The notes under the pieces: model-generated | The model's database searches: none | Told to the model about the DNA's origin: nothing | What the model saw: the letters and a program-made list of their open reading frames with translations, nothing else | From: Ctenosaura bakeri | Lineage: Eukaryota > Chordata > Lepidosauria > Squamata > Iguanidae | Reading direction: 5' to 3' | Assembly: GCA_948474755.1 (NCBI GenBank) | Contig: CAOLHI010000146.1 | Span: 558,001 to 622,000, forward strand | DNA length: 64,000 nt | Translations under genes and position numbers: made by a program | Shown here: in pieces, positions 22,074 to 34,564 of the stretch | Numbering within the stretch: position 1 is the first letter of the stretch | Layout: every line of letters starts with the position of its first letter

Positions 22074-22770
22074 AATATTTTAATAACAACAGCTGTTTTA
22101 TTTCCACTTCCCTTTCTAATAATGTCCAAGATAGAATTACCTTTTTTTTACAGCAGCCACTTACTATGCTGACATTTTCATTAATGTTTCTACTATAGTC
22201 CCAAGATCCCTTAATTAGTTACTGCCTGCTTACATCTCATTAGTGTATATGTGAAATTAGGATTTTTTTTAATCCCAATGTACCTCTCTTCATTATTGTT
22301 TACATTGAATCTCATTTGCCATTTTACTGCCCGTTCTCCCAGTTTGAAAAGCTCCTTCTCAAGTACGTCAGCTCATTTTTGTTCTCATCACTCATAAATA
22401 ATTTGAGACATGAGCAAGCTTAGCTATCTCATATTGTATCCCTAATTCCAGATCCAGATAGATGATTTAGAAAGCACTGGTCCCAAAGCAGCATTTGGGG
22501 GACCTCTTGTCTCACATCCATCCATTAAGAGGACTGGCTTGTTTTTGAACCACTTTTGGTGGCTATGAGTCCTCCTCCTTTCATCCAATGACTGTGGAGT
22601 TTACCTCCTCAGCTGATGATGGCTGTAGAGTCTTTGCTGTGGGACTGCTTTGTCAAAGCTTTTTAGCAGTTCAAGTAAGAAATGGCTGAATCTTACTGAA
22701 TAGACCTGTTTAATCTATTGCTGATTGGTAGGTCAACACCTAGGTAAATTTAATTGATTCACTAGGTCTT

Positions 22771-24700
22771 CTTTTTTTCCTTAATAAAACTTTCCATCAT
22801 TTTATCTGGAACAGATGTAAAAATGTAGTTTCTGGGTCTCTCTTGAATCACCATAAAAAACTGGTGTTGTCAACTGGTCCTGTGAATGTACTGAAATATG
22901 AATCCTCATGATTGTTAATCTGTATTTGAATCTGGACCTCAGGGGAGTAAAATGTAACCAAGGACAAAGACAATACATTCTACATAGAATATGACAGACA
23001 ATTATCAACACAGAAATGGAGGAGGAGGAGGAGGAGGAGGAGGATTGTGAATGAAAGCATAACAATTTGAATAATGAATAAGAATAACCAATAACTCTAG
23101 TAGACTCTGCACCAAAGTCTCCTAATACTTCCTCCAGCCTATCTAGCTTTAAAATATTCTCCTTCCAAGATGTCCGAACTACATAAAATTTTACTGTGAA
23201 ATTCAAAGGAAAGTCATGGTTACCAAACCAATGTTGTTGGTGAACTTGATCTTTGTCACCAACAAAGCAAGAAAAGAAAGGAGGGAGAAAAAAGGGGAAG
23301 AAAAAACACTGAGGGTAGCAAGACTGAAGCTCTATGTAGACAATTGCTTATAGCACATAGATTGGGGAAAGAACTTCTGAAGATAAGACAGAGCACTATG
23401 AACAGAAGGATTCTGCTAACAAGCTCCCAATGTGCTGATATTCTGGTTGCAGAATGAAAACCTGGGGAACTCATAGGGTCTGCTTTAAATATGAAGTGAA
23501 TGCTCTGTTTGCTGATTTTTTTTTTTAACAGATCTGTTTGGACTCAGAAATTAAATGAAGTCCTTTTCCAGATCACCATACCTGCTAACCACCAACTATG
23601 CTCTCCTCATCTAGAATTTCCAACCCAGACCTACAACCACCCTACTTACTTTGCTGCAGTTGCAGTGGTAAGGATAAAAGTGAGGAAGTGTCTATTCATC
23701 AGCACAAACACTACCGTGGCAGCAAACTGTGTTCCTTTAATTCCAGCAAATGCTTTGGGAATCTTGGTTGGAGATGATGAAACTTGTAGTCTGTCCAACA
23801 CATCTACAGGATGACAAGCTAGAGAAGCCTGGTTTAGATGTAAAGGGTTAAATTGCTCCAGTACTCAGTGTATTAGCAGCATCAAAGCATTTGTAATTTT
23901 TAAAATAATCCACTGACACTTGGTGCAAGAAGGCTGAAGCATAGTTGAAATCCATCAACTTCCACAAATGGGTGGACAACTAGTTGTGCTGCTAATGGCC
24001 ACACATTAACAGGCAAGAGTGGTCTAAGAGTCAGAAACCCATTTTTGTTCTCTCTTGGACTGTATCAGTCCATACACACACACACATACCCATCCCCTTC
24101 CTATCCTGGATGATCACTCCTGTTTTCTAAAAACTGTTTCTTTGGCCTAAAACAGACCAGTGGATAAAATTAGCTTTAAATGGCAAATCATGCTCCCCAG
24201 ACAGCGGGTGGGCACAATTTGCCACTGGGGAATGGCACTGGTCCCACAGATTGGACTTTGCAGATCACTGGCTTAATGCATGTTTGAACCATGTCTAATA
24301 AAGAATATATGGCTTCTTGATATTCCCTTTTATGTAAAAGTTTAACCTCTCCTCTCTATCGTTCCATATGGAGATGGCATATTGAGTCATTTCTGTGAGA
24401 TGTGAGAACACACTTCAGACAGGAAAAGCAAGTTGAAGCTTTAAAGCATTAACATTTATTTTTGTACTTCATTTTGGATATCACAAATGGTTGATGTTAG
24501 CTATATATCACCACACACACGCAAGTATACATTTATGAAGAGGCTGTCTGGCTTGTAATGGTGAAACATGGGAAGAAATGCTTAAGTCAACAACCCCTCA
24601 GTACCAGAATTTCACAGTTACAATGAATGAACATAGAGGAAGCATCAGAGTTTGAAAGCAAAAGTAGAGATTTTTTGGATTTCTGGATAGGGGGCACCTT
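22771..24700. other. Intergenic with short repeats only
   Basis: Contains a (GGA)n run at 23018-23043 and a fragment of the 'acatctggagg' family at 23720-23835 (GATGAAACTTGTAGTCTGTC then CAACACATCTACAGGATGAC). No gene is supported. Confidence 0.45.
23018..23043. repeat. (GGA)n microsatellite
   Basis: About nine GGA/AGG units. Confidence 0.9.
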
Positions 24701-24702
24701 TA

Positions 24703-25455
24703 TGTGGTATGTGTTTGTGTATGTGCCTTCATGTCACTTATCAACTTATGGCAACCTCATGAATTTCATAGGGCTTTCTTAGGCAAGGAATATTGGCCAT
24801 TTCCACACGGGGGTAAAACTCCGCCTCCAGACGATGGGAGACGGAGGTTGTTCACACCGCCGGGCGATCTAGTGCGGTTGGAAAAGGTGAGGCTCCACAC
24901 CTCCAACCACTTGAGTGCTGCTCGAGTGCCGCCGCAAGGGTGGCGCTGCGAGTTTTTAAAAACCACCTTCCCAGGTGGTTTTTATGAAACTCGCCCGCAC
25001 TAATCCGCAGCTGCTCCCGGTGTGAATCTGCAGAGACGCATTAGTGTGTCTCTGCAGATCTGCCCAGGGGCGGACTTCCGGCTGGCGCACTGCCCTGATT
25101 GGCGGAGCGCCGCCGGAAGCCGCCAGCCGCCATTTTGGGCACCGCCGAACGCCGCCGAAATTCGGCAGCGTGTGGAGTGGTGGAGCCGCGCTCCCCGCAG
25201 GGACAGAGCAGGGGCGGAGAAAACCGCACGCAGGTAATCTCCGCCCCTGTGTGCGCCGCCCTGTTTTGGCTCCCTGCGTGTGAAAAGGGCCATTCAGAGG
25301 TAATTTTGCCAGTTCCTTCCTCTGAAATATAGCCTGCAGCACCTCATATTCAATGGCAGTCTCTAATCCAAGTACTAACCAGAGTTGACCCTGCTTAGCT
25401 TCCAAAATCAGGCAGGCTCTGGTGCCTTTAACGTACCGGTATTTAGGCTCCATGT
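24703..25455 (-). mobile_element. 5S-rRNA-derived SINE (minus), split by a DNA transposon
   Basis: The 5S head is at about 25335-25455 on the minus strand and is the best preserved of the three copies. It contains AAGCAGGGTCAACTCTGGTT, GTACTTGGATTAGAGACTGC and AATATGAGGTGCTGCAGGCT, compared with 5S rRNA AAGCAGGGTCGGGCCTGGTT. The 5S internal promoter region is therefore recognisable. The body continues at 25292-25335 and resumes at 24703-24794 after the 497-bp insert at 24795-25291. Confidence 0.75.
24795..25291. mobile_element. GC-rich non-autonomous DNA transposon, PIF/Harbinger-like
   Basis: The inverted ends are GGCCATTTCCACACGG (left) and GGCCCTTTTCACACGC (reverse complement of right), matching at 13 of 16 positions. 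A 3-bp direct repeat ATT flanks it (24792-24794 and 25292-25294). The interrupted SINE becomes continuous when the insert and one ATT are removed. A 3-bp duplication is the Harbinger hallmark, so the class is inferred from that. Internal hairpins lie at about 24957-24983 (AAAACCACCT / AGGTGGTTTT) and 25024-25060 (ATCTGCAGAGAC / GTCTCTGCAGAT). It is far richer in GC and CpG than its surroundings and has no transposase; ORFs in it are by-products of GC content. Confidence 0.7.
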
Positions 25456-25727
25456 TTATATGTAGAGGCAAATATGTAGAGGAATCACCTTAAGCTAGAA
25501 GTGAAAGATCAGCAGGTTCTTCAGGTAATTTGTGTTCTGCTTGCATCAACCTTCACTCAGGACCACATTAAACAAATATCTCAAACAAGAGCAAACTTGT
25601 TGTAATGGCAACATCATCCCCTTGTATCTCCTGTATCATTTTTAACAACCTTGCCTGATGAAAACTCTAGAGAGCTTTGAAAGTTTCTGCAATGTATTTT
25701 GTACCTTTTGGTTGGCTGAAGCATCAG
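25456..25727. other. Intergenic, nothing recognised
   Basis: Short AT-rich stretch between the composite 5S SINE and a tRNA SINE. Confidence 0.4.
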
Positions 25728-25923
25728 AGAGCCAGCATTGTGTAGTGGTTTGGGCACTGGACTACAATTCAATTCAATTCAATTCAGAATTCAACTCCCT
25801 GCTTGTCCATGGAAACCCACTGGTTGACCTCAGGCATATCACACACTTTCAACCTAGAAAACCCCATGATAGGCTCATCTTAAGGTTCCATACGTCAGAA
25901 AAGACTTGAAGGCACACAATAAA
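25728..25923 (+). mobile_element. tRNA-derived SINE with internal (CAATT)n expansion
   Basis: It starts AGAGCCAGCATTGTGTAGTG and ends ACTTGAAGGCACACAATAAA. Between the A and B boxes, (CAATT)n at 25765-25787 replaces the usual sequence. Confidence 0.8.
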
Positions 25924-26907
25924 AGTATCAGCATGATGTGCAGAGCAGAGAGTGCATCATTTAGGATATTTTGTCCATTAAAACCCTGACAAGTCAGAAG
26001 AATTATCTGGTCAGACAACTGACCCATTGCCCAAACTGAGATAGTTTTCATCTGCATTGTGGAGGTCACTATCTGAGTAACTACCATTAAATCTGAGCTA
26101 GTTATGGCAACTTTGGCAGATCCAACCTGAGATATTCTGCATCCAGATGCAGAATAGCAAATGGCACCCTATCCCTTTTGCATCCAACTCAGGGTATATA
26201 GCAGCCAAAGCCAACTAAGTTATTTTGGCAGCAGTGAAAAAGTTCTCAGGCACCTCTTCCTATATCTATGAGTGAAAATGCAGAAATTACAAATTAAAAA
26301 AAACCAAACAAACTACCAGTTGGCTGATTTCCATGGCACCCCAAATCTGTTGCTCTAACAGAAGGACCAGTTCCGAACTCTGAGGGAGAGAACTATATGT
26401 CTTCTTATATTTTATTGTAACCTTGAAGATAGGATGACATCTAGATATAAATAAATAACCAGTGAAGAAAAATAACTGGATGTTTCCAAGGATTATAAAA
26501 TGGCAATGTACCCAAAAGTACTATGGATCATTCACCCAACATGTAACTATGCCAGCATTATGTCCTGGTTCATTTCAAATGAAGTAATTTGGCTTATTAT
26601 TTTTCTAGATTGGTTTTTTCCCCATGTGTGAATCTCTGGGGAAATGCATTTATAAATTTAGCTTTCAGTCTTCATTAATGCTGTTTTTCATATAATTAGA
26701 CATGTATGCTTTAAATATCTACTGACCTTGTCATTTTTGTTTACCCACTTTCCACTCATTTGAGATGCACAGACCAGAGTCCTAAAATGCTGGCTTCCTT
26801 TGGGGGAGGTGGAAATAAATCTCATAATACAGACTTACTGAGCTTGTTGTTAACAGGTGAACAGAGTAGTAATTCCTCAGCAACCACAAGCATTTCAACA
26901 ATTATCA
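25924..26907. other. Intergenic, nothing recognised
   Basis: No gene. The part from 26620 to 26720 is AT-rich with TAATTAGA-type sequence and looks single-copy, but nothing more can be said. Confidence 0.4.
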
Positions 26908-27080
26908 AACTTTGTTGTTGTTATTTGCTATCAAGTTGACTTTGGCCAGTGGCAACCTATGAATGGAAACCCTCCAAGATCCTCATCAACAACTGCCCTG
27001 ATCAGGTCTTTCAAACTCAGGTATGTGATTTCCTTGATTGACTCAATCTACCTGTACTGTAGCATTCCTCTTTTCATAGC
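26908..27080 (+). repeat. Unnamed interspersed repeat
   Basis: GTTGTTGTTATTTGCTATCA, then AGTTGACTTTGGCCAGTGGC and TTCCTTGATTGACTCAATCT. The pattern is familiar from reptile genomes as a dispersed repeat, but I do not assign a family. Confidence 0.4.
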
Positions 27081-27167
27081 AAATATTAAATATTACTTCC
27101 TTTTGAAAAATCTCACCTAAATCACTAGCTGAGAGCGGACCATACAACTCTCCAGATGTAGTATAGC

Positions 27168-27168
<1 letters not shown>

Positions 27169-27211
<43 letters not shown>
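27169..27211. repeat. (TCTA)n microsatellite
   Basis: About ten TATC units. Confidence 0.95.
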
Positions 27212-27214
27212 CCT

Positions 27215-27782
27215 ACTTGAGGATTTCTTCCTGTTCACTGGCTACCAGTCCATTTCCAGATATATTCCAAAATGCTGGTTCTGACCTTTAAAGCCTGACA
27301 TAGCTTGAGTCCAGACTATTTCAAAAACCGTATCTCCCTATATAAGCCAGCTCAATTGTTAAGCTTTCTCTCAATCCCTGCATCAACCCACACTCAAGAC
27401 TACCTTACAGCAGGCACCTTTGGTGAGGATAAAGGAGACAGTGGCTGTTCCCAGGCTGTGGGACTCCCTTCCTGGGAGATCCAATTAGCTTCCCTCTGCT
27501 CTTTTTTGACCAGCAGTTGAAGGCCTCTGAAATTTCAATCATGCAACAGTAGCAGGTGTGAAGTGGGTTTTTTTAAAAAAAAAATTCTTATTTTATTTTA
27601 TATTAATATTTCAAAATGTGTTTATAAAATGAAATTTTAGTTTAATTCTTTTTTAACTTTTTGTAAAATGAGTTTTTTAAAAAAAAAAATCTACTTTTAA
27701 ATCATTGTAAGCTGTGTTGGGTCTCATCCCAGGAGAGAGTTGGGGCACTCAATAAATATATTCAATCAATAATAAATTTACA
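27215..27782 (+). mobile_element. L2 LINE 3' end, plus strand
   Basis: A translated remnant starts at 'TGYQSISRYIPKCWF'-like sequence (L2 LHWLPV block decayed) and continues with the fragment MSPDYFKNRISLYKPAQLLS at 27305, the L2 '.P.YL...L..Y' block. It ends 'GTAAGCTGTGTTGGGTCTCA' and an AATAAA-rich tail, the L2 3' signature. No intact ORF. Confidence 0.65.
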
Positions 27783-30267
27783 TTTCCTTATGCCTATTCC
27801 TATTTAGAGGGAAAACTTTGTGGGCAAATTAGTCTAAGACTGCGATTTTCCTTCCTTGACAGACAACTGGGGCTTTCTCTGTATATAGCCCTTAAAAAAC
27901 CCCTGACACTTCACTGAAACATTCCAAAAGAAAAGAAGGAAAGCAAGCCTGGATTCAATCTTTTTAAAACAGGTAGTAGGGTTAAATCATGGAAATCTGC
28001 AGGGAGTATATGCCACTTCCTAGATAAGCTATAATCCCTAAATGTTCAATTTTCATTGTTAAAAAGTATTTAGCTCTCTTGTAGAAGCTGAGATATGAAG
28101 CAAAATGTTAAATTCCATTCCTCCTATTCATTTTGGAAGCAACTAGCTTGTTGCTACCATTCAGCACCTTTAGCCAATACATGAAGTCATAACACTAGAT
28201 GATGAAACGACTAACTGGAGAAAGAACTCTCTGGTTCAACTTAAATGTTTTTTTGTGGGGGTGGGTGGGGAGTGATTAGTGTTCCATTAAAAAAAATATT
28301 GAAATTTTAAAACTCAGAAAACCAGGATTTTAGTGTATCTGTGATTGGGCAGCAGGTATCATGAAAGATAACAGTTCATTATCTGTCTTAACTTTAGTTA
28401 CTTTTTAAAAAACTTGTTTTTAATTTAAAAACCCACATCCTTGCTAATACATAATAATCATTCACTATATGCCTATATTGAAGGAGATAGGGCTGGATTC
28501 AAGAGCTGTTGGGTTATTCCAGACCTATGAAGAATTCTAATGTCATTATATCTATTTTGCTAGGAGTGTGAAGCATGTATGCCAACCCTGCAGTATAGTC
28601 CAGTGTTATCCAGTTCTTGATGTATTAAATTTCTTTAGGGAATGCACAGTATGGGTGGATATGCACACTTGTATAGGCACATCCCTACAGTGTGTGAAAG
28701 CTGATTGTAGCAGTAGAGTTATTTTTACAAAAGGATAAATAAAACTGGGATCTGTACATACGTCTACTTGTAGGAAGTCCAGGAAGTATTCAGACCTTCA
28801 TATCCTTCCCTTCCCAACACATTTCACACAACTGTTCATTTCCCAAAATCCATCCCTTCCACATTCCCTTCACAGGCTTAAAATCCCCAAACAAAGCTAT
28901 TTTTTCTTTCTTTGTAAACACACATAGAGATTGCAATTTTAGGAAAACAAGTTGCTGAGGAGAAATAAGGTTTAAAGCTCTGCTAACCTGTGAATAGGAG
29001 GTCCTAGTTGGATGGAAAATGTAAAAATGGTAAGAGAGTGCTCAACTGCATATTATAGCTGGAATTTACAATTGCAGTTACTACTGCATAACCTAGAGTT
29101 ATACATTTGTAACTGATACATATTCACAGTTCCTCTGGACTCAATAATTTAGGGAATACTTACAGATCGTAAAAGGACTAATTTGCTGGATAGTGCCACT
29201 GTGAGTGATGGAGGTGTGTTCTCTTGTCAATTGGAATGCAGCAGATGTTTCCACCCCTGTCCTGTGGGCAATCTCTAGTGTAAGGAGAAATTGTGGCTGG
29301 GATCCTGCTTCTGGCTGTTGCACTGGAGGTAACTCATGGGAGAGGAGTGAAAATGTCAGTTTGTTGCATGCTGAATAACAGGGGAACAAGTCCTCATCAT
29401 GTACATTGGCTACCAGCCAGTGACGGAGGATGCAGGGGAAGGTTGGGCCAAGAGACACAATATAGCTTACACAACTAAAGCAGTTATGTAACTAAGTAGT
29501 GCATGTAGAATTCTGGCCTGTATATTTAACTTATCATGTAGTTTAGCACTTAGGGAAAGGCAGTGATTGAATGCAACCCAAACACAACTGGGAGCTGCCT
29601 CTCAACATAGCAGACCCATGACGCATTAACCCTTTCTTCTGGTAACCTGAATTATAATTTACCTTTCTTCTCTAACAGTATTGTTTTGTGCTGCTTCCTT
29701 CATGCAGTGGAAGTCAATGACAAGAAGTATTATAGTGGTGAAACATGCAATATGATATAGTAACAATATATATTATTACTATTTTGGCTGGAGTTGTCTC
29801 ACTGGCAACCTTTTTAAAAAGATCTTCTGTAGAACTAGCTTTAAACAGCGTGATATTATGTTTTAAAAGAATCATTGAAACATCATGCTGGCAACATTTT
29901 GAAGCTTTTTTTTTTAAAAAAAATGTATATAACAAGGCTTCATCCTGACCAGAAACATTAAGAAAAAAAATAGATTAAATTATTAATACCAAATGAAACC
30001 ATTAGCGTTATATTTCATTTCCCTTTCTTCCACCCTAGAAATCTGTGCAAAGCAATAAATTTAGGGTTCAGCATTCAATCTAATAAAGGATTTGATGCAT
30101 CAGCTCTTCTTCAGAATTTGGCGCTAGCTATATTTTAATTGGAATATATCACTCCCTACCTTAGGCATATAATTTCTTATTGGGCTGATAGCATGCTTCA
30201 CACAAGAATTTGCCTGTACAGGAATAAGTAGATGTTGCCAAATTGAACTATTGAGACTGAATAAATC

Positions 30268-30300
30268 TAAGGAAAGAAAAAAGAAAAGAAAAGAAAAGAC
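30268..30300. repeat. (GAAAA)n simple repeat
   Basis: AAGAAAAGAAAAGAAAAGAA run. Confidence 0.85.
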
Positions 30301-30334
30301 CTACTATGCATCTTTTATCTACTATCCAATGAAT

Positions 30335-30480
30335 TTGTGGAATCCTTACAACAACCCTGTAAGGTTGCTTTGGAAGGAGTGATGCAACTTGCTCATAGCC
30401 ATTGAGCATCATGGTACAGCAGAAACTTGAACCCAACTCTCCCTGTTCTGGGTCAAACACTTCCCACTATACCAGTGAAG
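30335..30480 (-). mobile_element. Old tRNA/MIR-like SINE relic, minus strand
   Basis: The plus strand reads ACAACAACCCTGTAAGGTTG ... AACTTGCTCATAGCCATTGA ... AACTTGAACCCAACTCTCCC ... CCACTATACCAGTGAA. This is the order seen in antisense MIR/CORE-type SINEs, with the B-box complement near 30425. It is highly diverged. Confidence 0.45.
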
Positions 30481-33400
30481 TCCAAAACCTTCTGTTGCCT
30501 TAGACAGCAAATAAATTGTTCAAAGTAGTAATGCACTGGTGTTTTGTGGAAAACATACAAATGATAACAACATGCAACCTAAAGAAAACTGTAAAACTGT
30601 CTGAAGTCCCTGAGTACTCTCAGCCCCTAAAGCCAGAAGTAACAACAGCCAGTAATGGGAATGAGATCCTAGAGGACTTCCATTATTTTAATAACTTCCT
30701 GGCATGGTTCCAGCCATTTTAGTCTTTTATCTTTTGGAAACATCCTTTTAGTGAAGCCGCTAGAGCTGTTGAAATGACCATGATGGACAGGAAAAGACAC
30801 AGGCTTTAAAAAGATAGTGCAGCCCCTCATAATCTCCCTCTAATATGCTTGCAGCCACCTCCATTATATGGGAGGATGCCAGTGTTGTGTCGAGTGGTGG
30901 CTTTTTGAAGAAGTCACGCACTGCGAACAAAACAAAATCATTCTGTGTGCATTAGAAAAACCAGCTGATTCAAGTGCCAATTTGAAACTGTTTTTAACAC
31001 TTTTGAACATATAAAAATTGTTTCTTTTGTTCATTTGTTGTCTTCAAGACTGTGTTCCTAGACACCTCAGTATCCCCACTGAATACAGTGAGTCCTACTT
31101 CTGAGTAAAGAGGCATAAGATTGAAATATAAGAGTAGTCCTGGAAACAAGAGTCATGTTTAAAATTCAAGGCTGAGATCCTATATGAGGAGAAATAGCTA
31201 TGATAGGTCACAAAGCCCCTTACTGCTGGGAGCGCTGGATGCTTCTTCACTCACTGCCACACTCTTCAGCACCTCAGAAACCCTGTGTTGGTGGGGCTGT
31301 CCGGCTTCTAAGGTAGTTTTTTTAGGGAAGGGGCTTTAAGTCATGATCATTTATGCAATGACTATAAATGTGAACTCTGAAATTTAGTATGCTGCAAGTC
31401 TGGTTTACAGTATCATCAATACTGAACAGGATACCAGGTTTATATTTATGTATTTACTTGTTTAATAAATAATTGAGTCTGTAACACACACACACCAGGG
31501 TGGGTACTGTAACCAGGGTGGTTAAAGGTAACAAAATTGAAAACAATACTGCAACTAAAAGCAAACAAACAAAAGAGATTGCTAGCACCCATCGGTTAGA
31601 TCTCCTTCAAACACAGGTCAGCTTATGTATCAAACTTTGGGCCTGCCAAGAACAAGCATTTTTCCCCAAAATATTGTTCCTTACAAGTAACAACTGTGCA
31701 AATCTGTTTGGTCATCTGGACCTTATCTTCAATACTGAGTGGAATAAAGTTCTGACTTTAAGACATAATAGTGTAGGACCCATGTTGGCACTGAGAGATA
31801 AAAAATACAGGAAGAATTCTTATTAAATGGAACAAAGCCAAGCAAGTAACCATTTCCAACAACTTAATCAGCTTAATCACCTACTCAGAGGAGATACTGC
31901 CAGCAAGGGGACTTTCAGAGTAATGATCCTATGATTTTTTTTTTTAAAAAAATCCACTGTATACCATATAAGAATATAAATTAGAAGATAAATTCATAGT
32001 GGCCCAATTTTTTACTTCATATTATCCAAATTGCACTTGTATGAAGTTTAAAAGTTGTTTCTTTATGCTCTCTTTGCTTTTACATTATTTTATTTTTTCG
32101 ATGTGATTTTTAAAGAAAACCATCAAGTAAAGCAAAGGCTGATATAGCAAAATGCATCACATTGCTGGTAAAAGATATATAAAGGCTTTATTTTAAACAA
32201 TTCTTCCCACTGGAAAAAAAAAAGGATGTACCAAGATATTTGACTGGATAGTACATGCAGAAACCAGTTTCAGAACCTAAAGATAAAGGTCTGCTACTTT
32301 TCTGCTATGGCAGAAGATATCTCAAGGACCATTTGTGGCCCAGTTTTTAAAATCAATCACCAGAATCCTATATGACCTTTCACTAAATATAAATTTGCAT
32401 ACACTTAACTAAGTAGCAAAAGTGCTAAGAAAGCCAGTTAGTGAGTTGTGAAGATACATAATGAGACACCAGCAAGAGTTCCTGATATATATCAGGGGTG
32501 CTTGATGGTTCATTGTGAGCCTGATGCCCTTGGGGAGTGTAGCACATCAGTCTTGATTTGGTCCCAATGCACATTGATCCGTTTGCTGGATCTGTTATGT
32601 AGTTACGTAGTTATGTGACAGCAACCCTATTCTGGAGACAGACATTGGGAGTCTTCACAATTATCTTTCCTGTAGGCACAAGCCCACACAACACCCCAAC
32701 AGGACTCTGGACATTTTTTCCTCAGATCTTTGAAACTTGAGGCATCCATGTTTAAAACAGCATTGGTATTCCAAAATGCACCCCAAACACAGGGCATCAT
32801 GAGCAATTTGCTATGTCCCTTCCCTCTCTACAACCATTCTGGGCACAGGACAAATCTTTTCCTTTCAACAGGGAACGATGTAGGCTTGCAAGTCAATTGC
32901 AGTTGAAATAAGTCCTACCTTGGGTCCAAAAATGGCACAAAGAGAACTAAAAATATGGCAAAATTGCTCTAAACTAAATATAGGGGGATATTTGGGATAA
33001 AAAAAAATCAATCAAATTTTGGAAGGCTGGGACACAGCCCTCCAATGTCCTCTTAAAACAGCTTCCTTATTTCCTGACAGTTTCCCACCCTTCTTTTAGA
33101 GAATCATTGCTAAGAAATGTATGTCCCAGGACTGTTAATCTGTGACAAGAATTTCTATGTGAAATGAATAAAACAACACACACACACACAAATAAAATGA
33201 GCTTAACCATATACTTCCTACTGGATACTTTGGATATGTCATCGTAATGCATTTCTATATGGACCTGTAAATACTAGCAGGATGTAACAGCTGGCAAACT
33301 ATAGTCATCTTAGTTTTGGCAGAACTAGATTTAATTCAAAAAATCCTAGTCTTGACATGGTTGATGACTGTACATTATTTTTCTACAACTTTATGTTCTA

Positions 33401-33499
33401 AGTATATACGGACAAAATAGTACAGAGAAATTAGATGCTAAGATTAATTCAAAAGTAAATATCTATGAATAACTGATCTAGGAGACAGAGCTGTTTTCT

Positions 33500-33875
33500 G
33501 GGGCCCTTTCACACTATACAACTACACTCTATATTTTTTCCCCATGGTTGCATCCTATGTAATACTGTGATCTGCAGTTTACTGAATCATTAGAGATCTC
33601 TGGCTTTGAATTCTAAATATCCCTCCCTAAAGTGCCAATCCCAAGATTCTATAGGATGGAAGCTTGTCAGTAACAATGAAACAGCACTATGACGGTGTCA
33701 TATGAGACAGTCCGCAGATTATGGGAGAATGGAGAAAGCAGTGATGCACTGAGAAGTAGACCTATGTATGCCTGCCTTGCATCCCCTAGGAAGGGGTGGG
33801 CAAATGTGCTAGGTCTGAGGGGTCAGTTTCCTACTTGGAATATGGTACTATAATTGTGTAATACGAAAGGGCCCC
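33500..33875. mobile_element. MITE with GGGGCCCTTTC terminal inverted repeats
   Basis: The left end GGGGCCCTTTCACACTATAC and the reverse complement of the right end GGGGCCCTTTCGTATTACAC agree at 15 of 20 positions, with an exact 11-bp outer core. It is 376 bp and non-coding. I could not find a clear target duplication, so the superfamily (hAT or PIF-like) is open. A related relic is at 14338-14566. Confidence 0.6.
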
Positions 33876-34564
33876 TACACTGAATTGGAAATGTTAGAAC
33901 TGGTTCTATATGAGATAGCCAAGCAATTTACAGTAACCAATGTAACCTGAAGTGTGTGTGTGGCATCTTTAGTTAACAAACAGAGCAAGACTAAGCAACT
34001 GGAAAAGGTCAAGGCCTGAACTTGCTCCAATTCCTTCTTGAAACAGTATTAGAAATGAATAGAGAATCACTTCTAGTCACCAAAAATGCTACTTTGGATC
34101 AAAATAAGATTGCAGGATCATATACCTTTATTAGGAGAATCACAGAGGCTTTTGGATATCCTGTTCTCAACTGGAGGCAATTTACTTTTTACCACTGAAG
34201 AGGGAGTGCTCATGGGCTGCAGAAAAAGCCTTGGTGGGCTGCACATTTCCCACCTGCAAAGTAGATCTTGCTTTAAATTACTCCCTGCCTACATACAATA
34301 TCTGATTAGTATTTGTGTGCACTGAAGACTGGAAGGTATTGGACTGGATAGCATCAATGTCATTACAAATCTTCGATGTGGAGGATTGCTATAGTTTTCC
34401 AGTAGTTTGCAATTTTGTGAAAACTATACTCTCTCTCATAACACTAGAAATCCAAACCCATCAACTGACTCTGAGTGGCAGAGACACATGCAGTAGCAGG
34501 TAGTGGTTTTGAGATCAGTGGATAGCGAATCAATCCTAGATTTTAGTCTGAACCTTAAAGGAGC

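Larger units (their letters stand above)
20828..22770 (-). mobile_element. CR1 LINE, antisense, split by L2 plus SINE
   Basis: Read on the minus strand this is CR1 ORF2, the reverse-transcriptase C-terminal half, then the 3' region. Plus-strand blocks such as 'TTGAATCTCATTTGCCATTT', 'GGTCCCAAAGCAGCATTTGG' and 'TAATAATGTCCAAGATAGAA' match antisense CR1. The reading frame is destroyed. The part from about 21290 to 22082 is foreign (an L2 tail and a SINE), and the CR1 match resumes after it. Confidence 0.65.
27783..34564. other. Intergenic with scattered old repeats
   Basis: No gene is supported. Visible elements are a (GAAAA)n run at 30268-30300, a SINE relic at 30335-30480, a repeat fragment at 31062-31125, short (CA)n runs near 31484 and 33176, and a MITE at 33500-33875. 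The remainder is AT-rich without recognisable features. Confidence 0.45.

Noticed and set aside
22802..23206. 134-codon minus-strand ORF with a poly-Ser run
   Set aside because: The serine run is the (GGA)n microsatellite read in reverse; nothing else supports coding.
23500..23814. 104-codon plus-strand ORF
   Set aside because: The second half is a dispersed repeat fragment; no protein family.
25335..25455. Genuine 5S rRNA gene
   Set aside because: The match is diverged and fused to a SINE body; it is a SINE head, not a gene.
24956..25471. 171-codon minus-strand ORF and several overlapping ORFs in a GC-rich block
   Set aside because: They span a DNA transposon inserted in a SINE; GC-rich DNA has few stop codons and the peptides show no domain.
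30268..30300. CRISPR or other structured array
   Set aside because: Simple (GAAAA)n run; no spacer-repeat structure occurs anywhere in the window.
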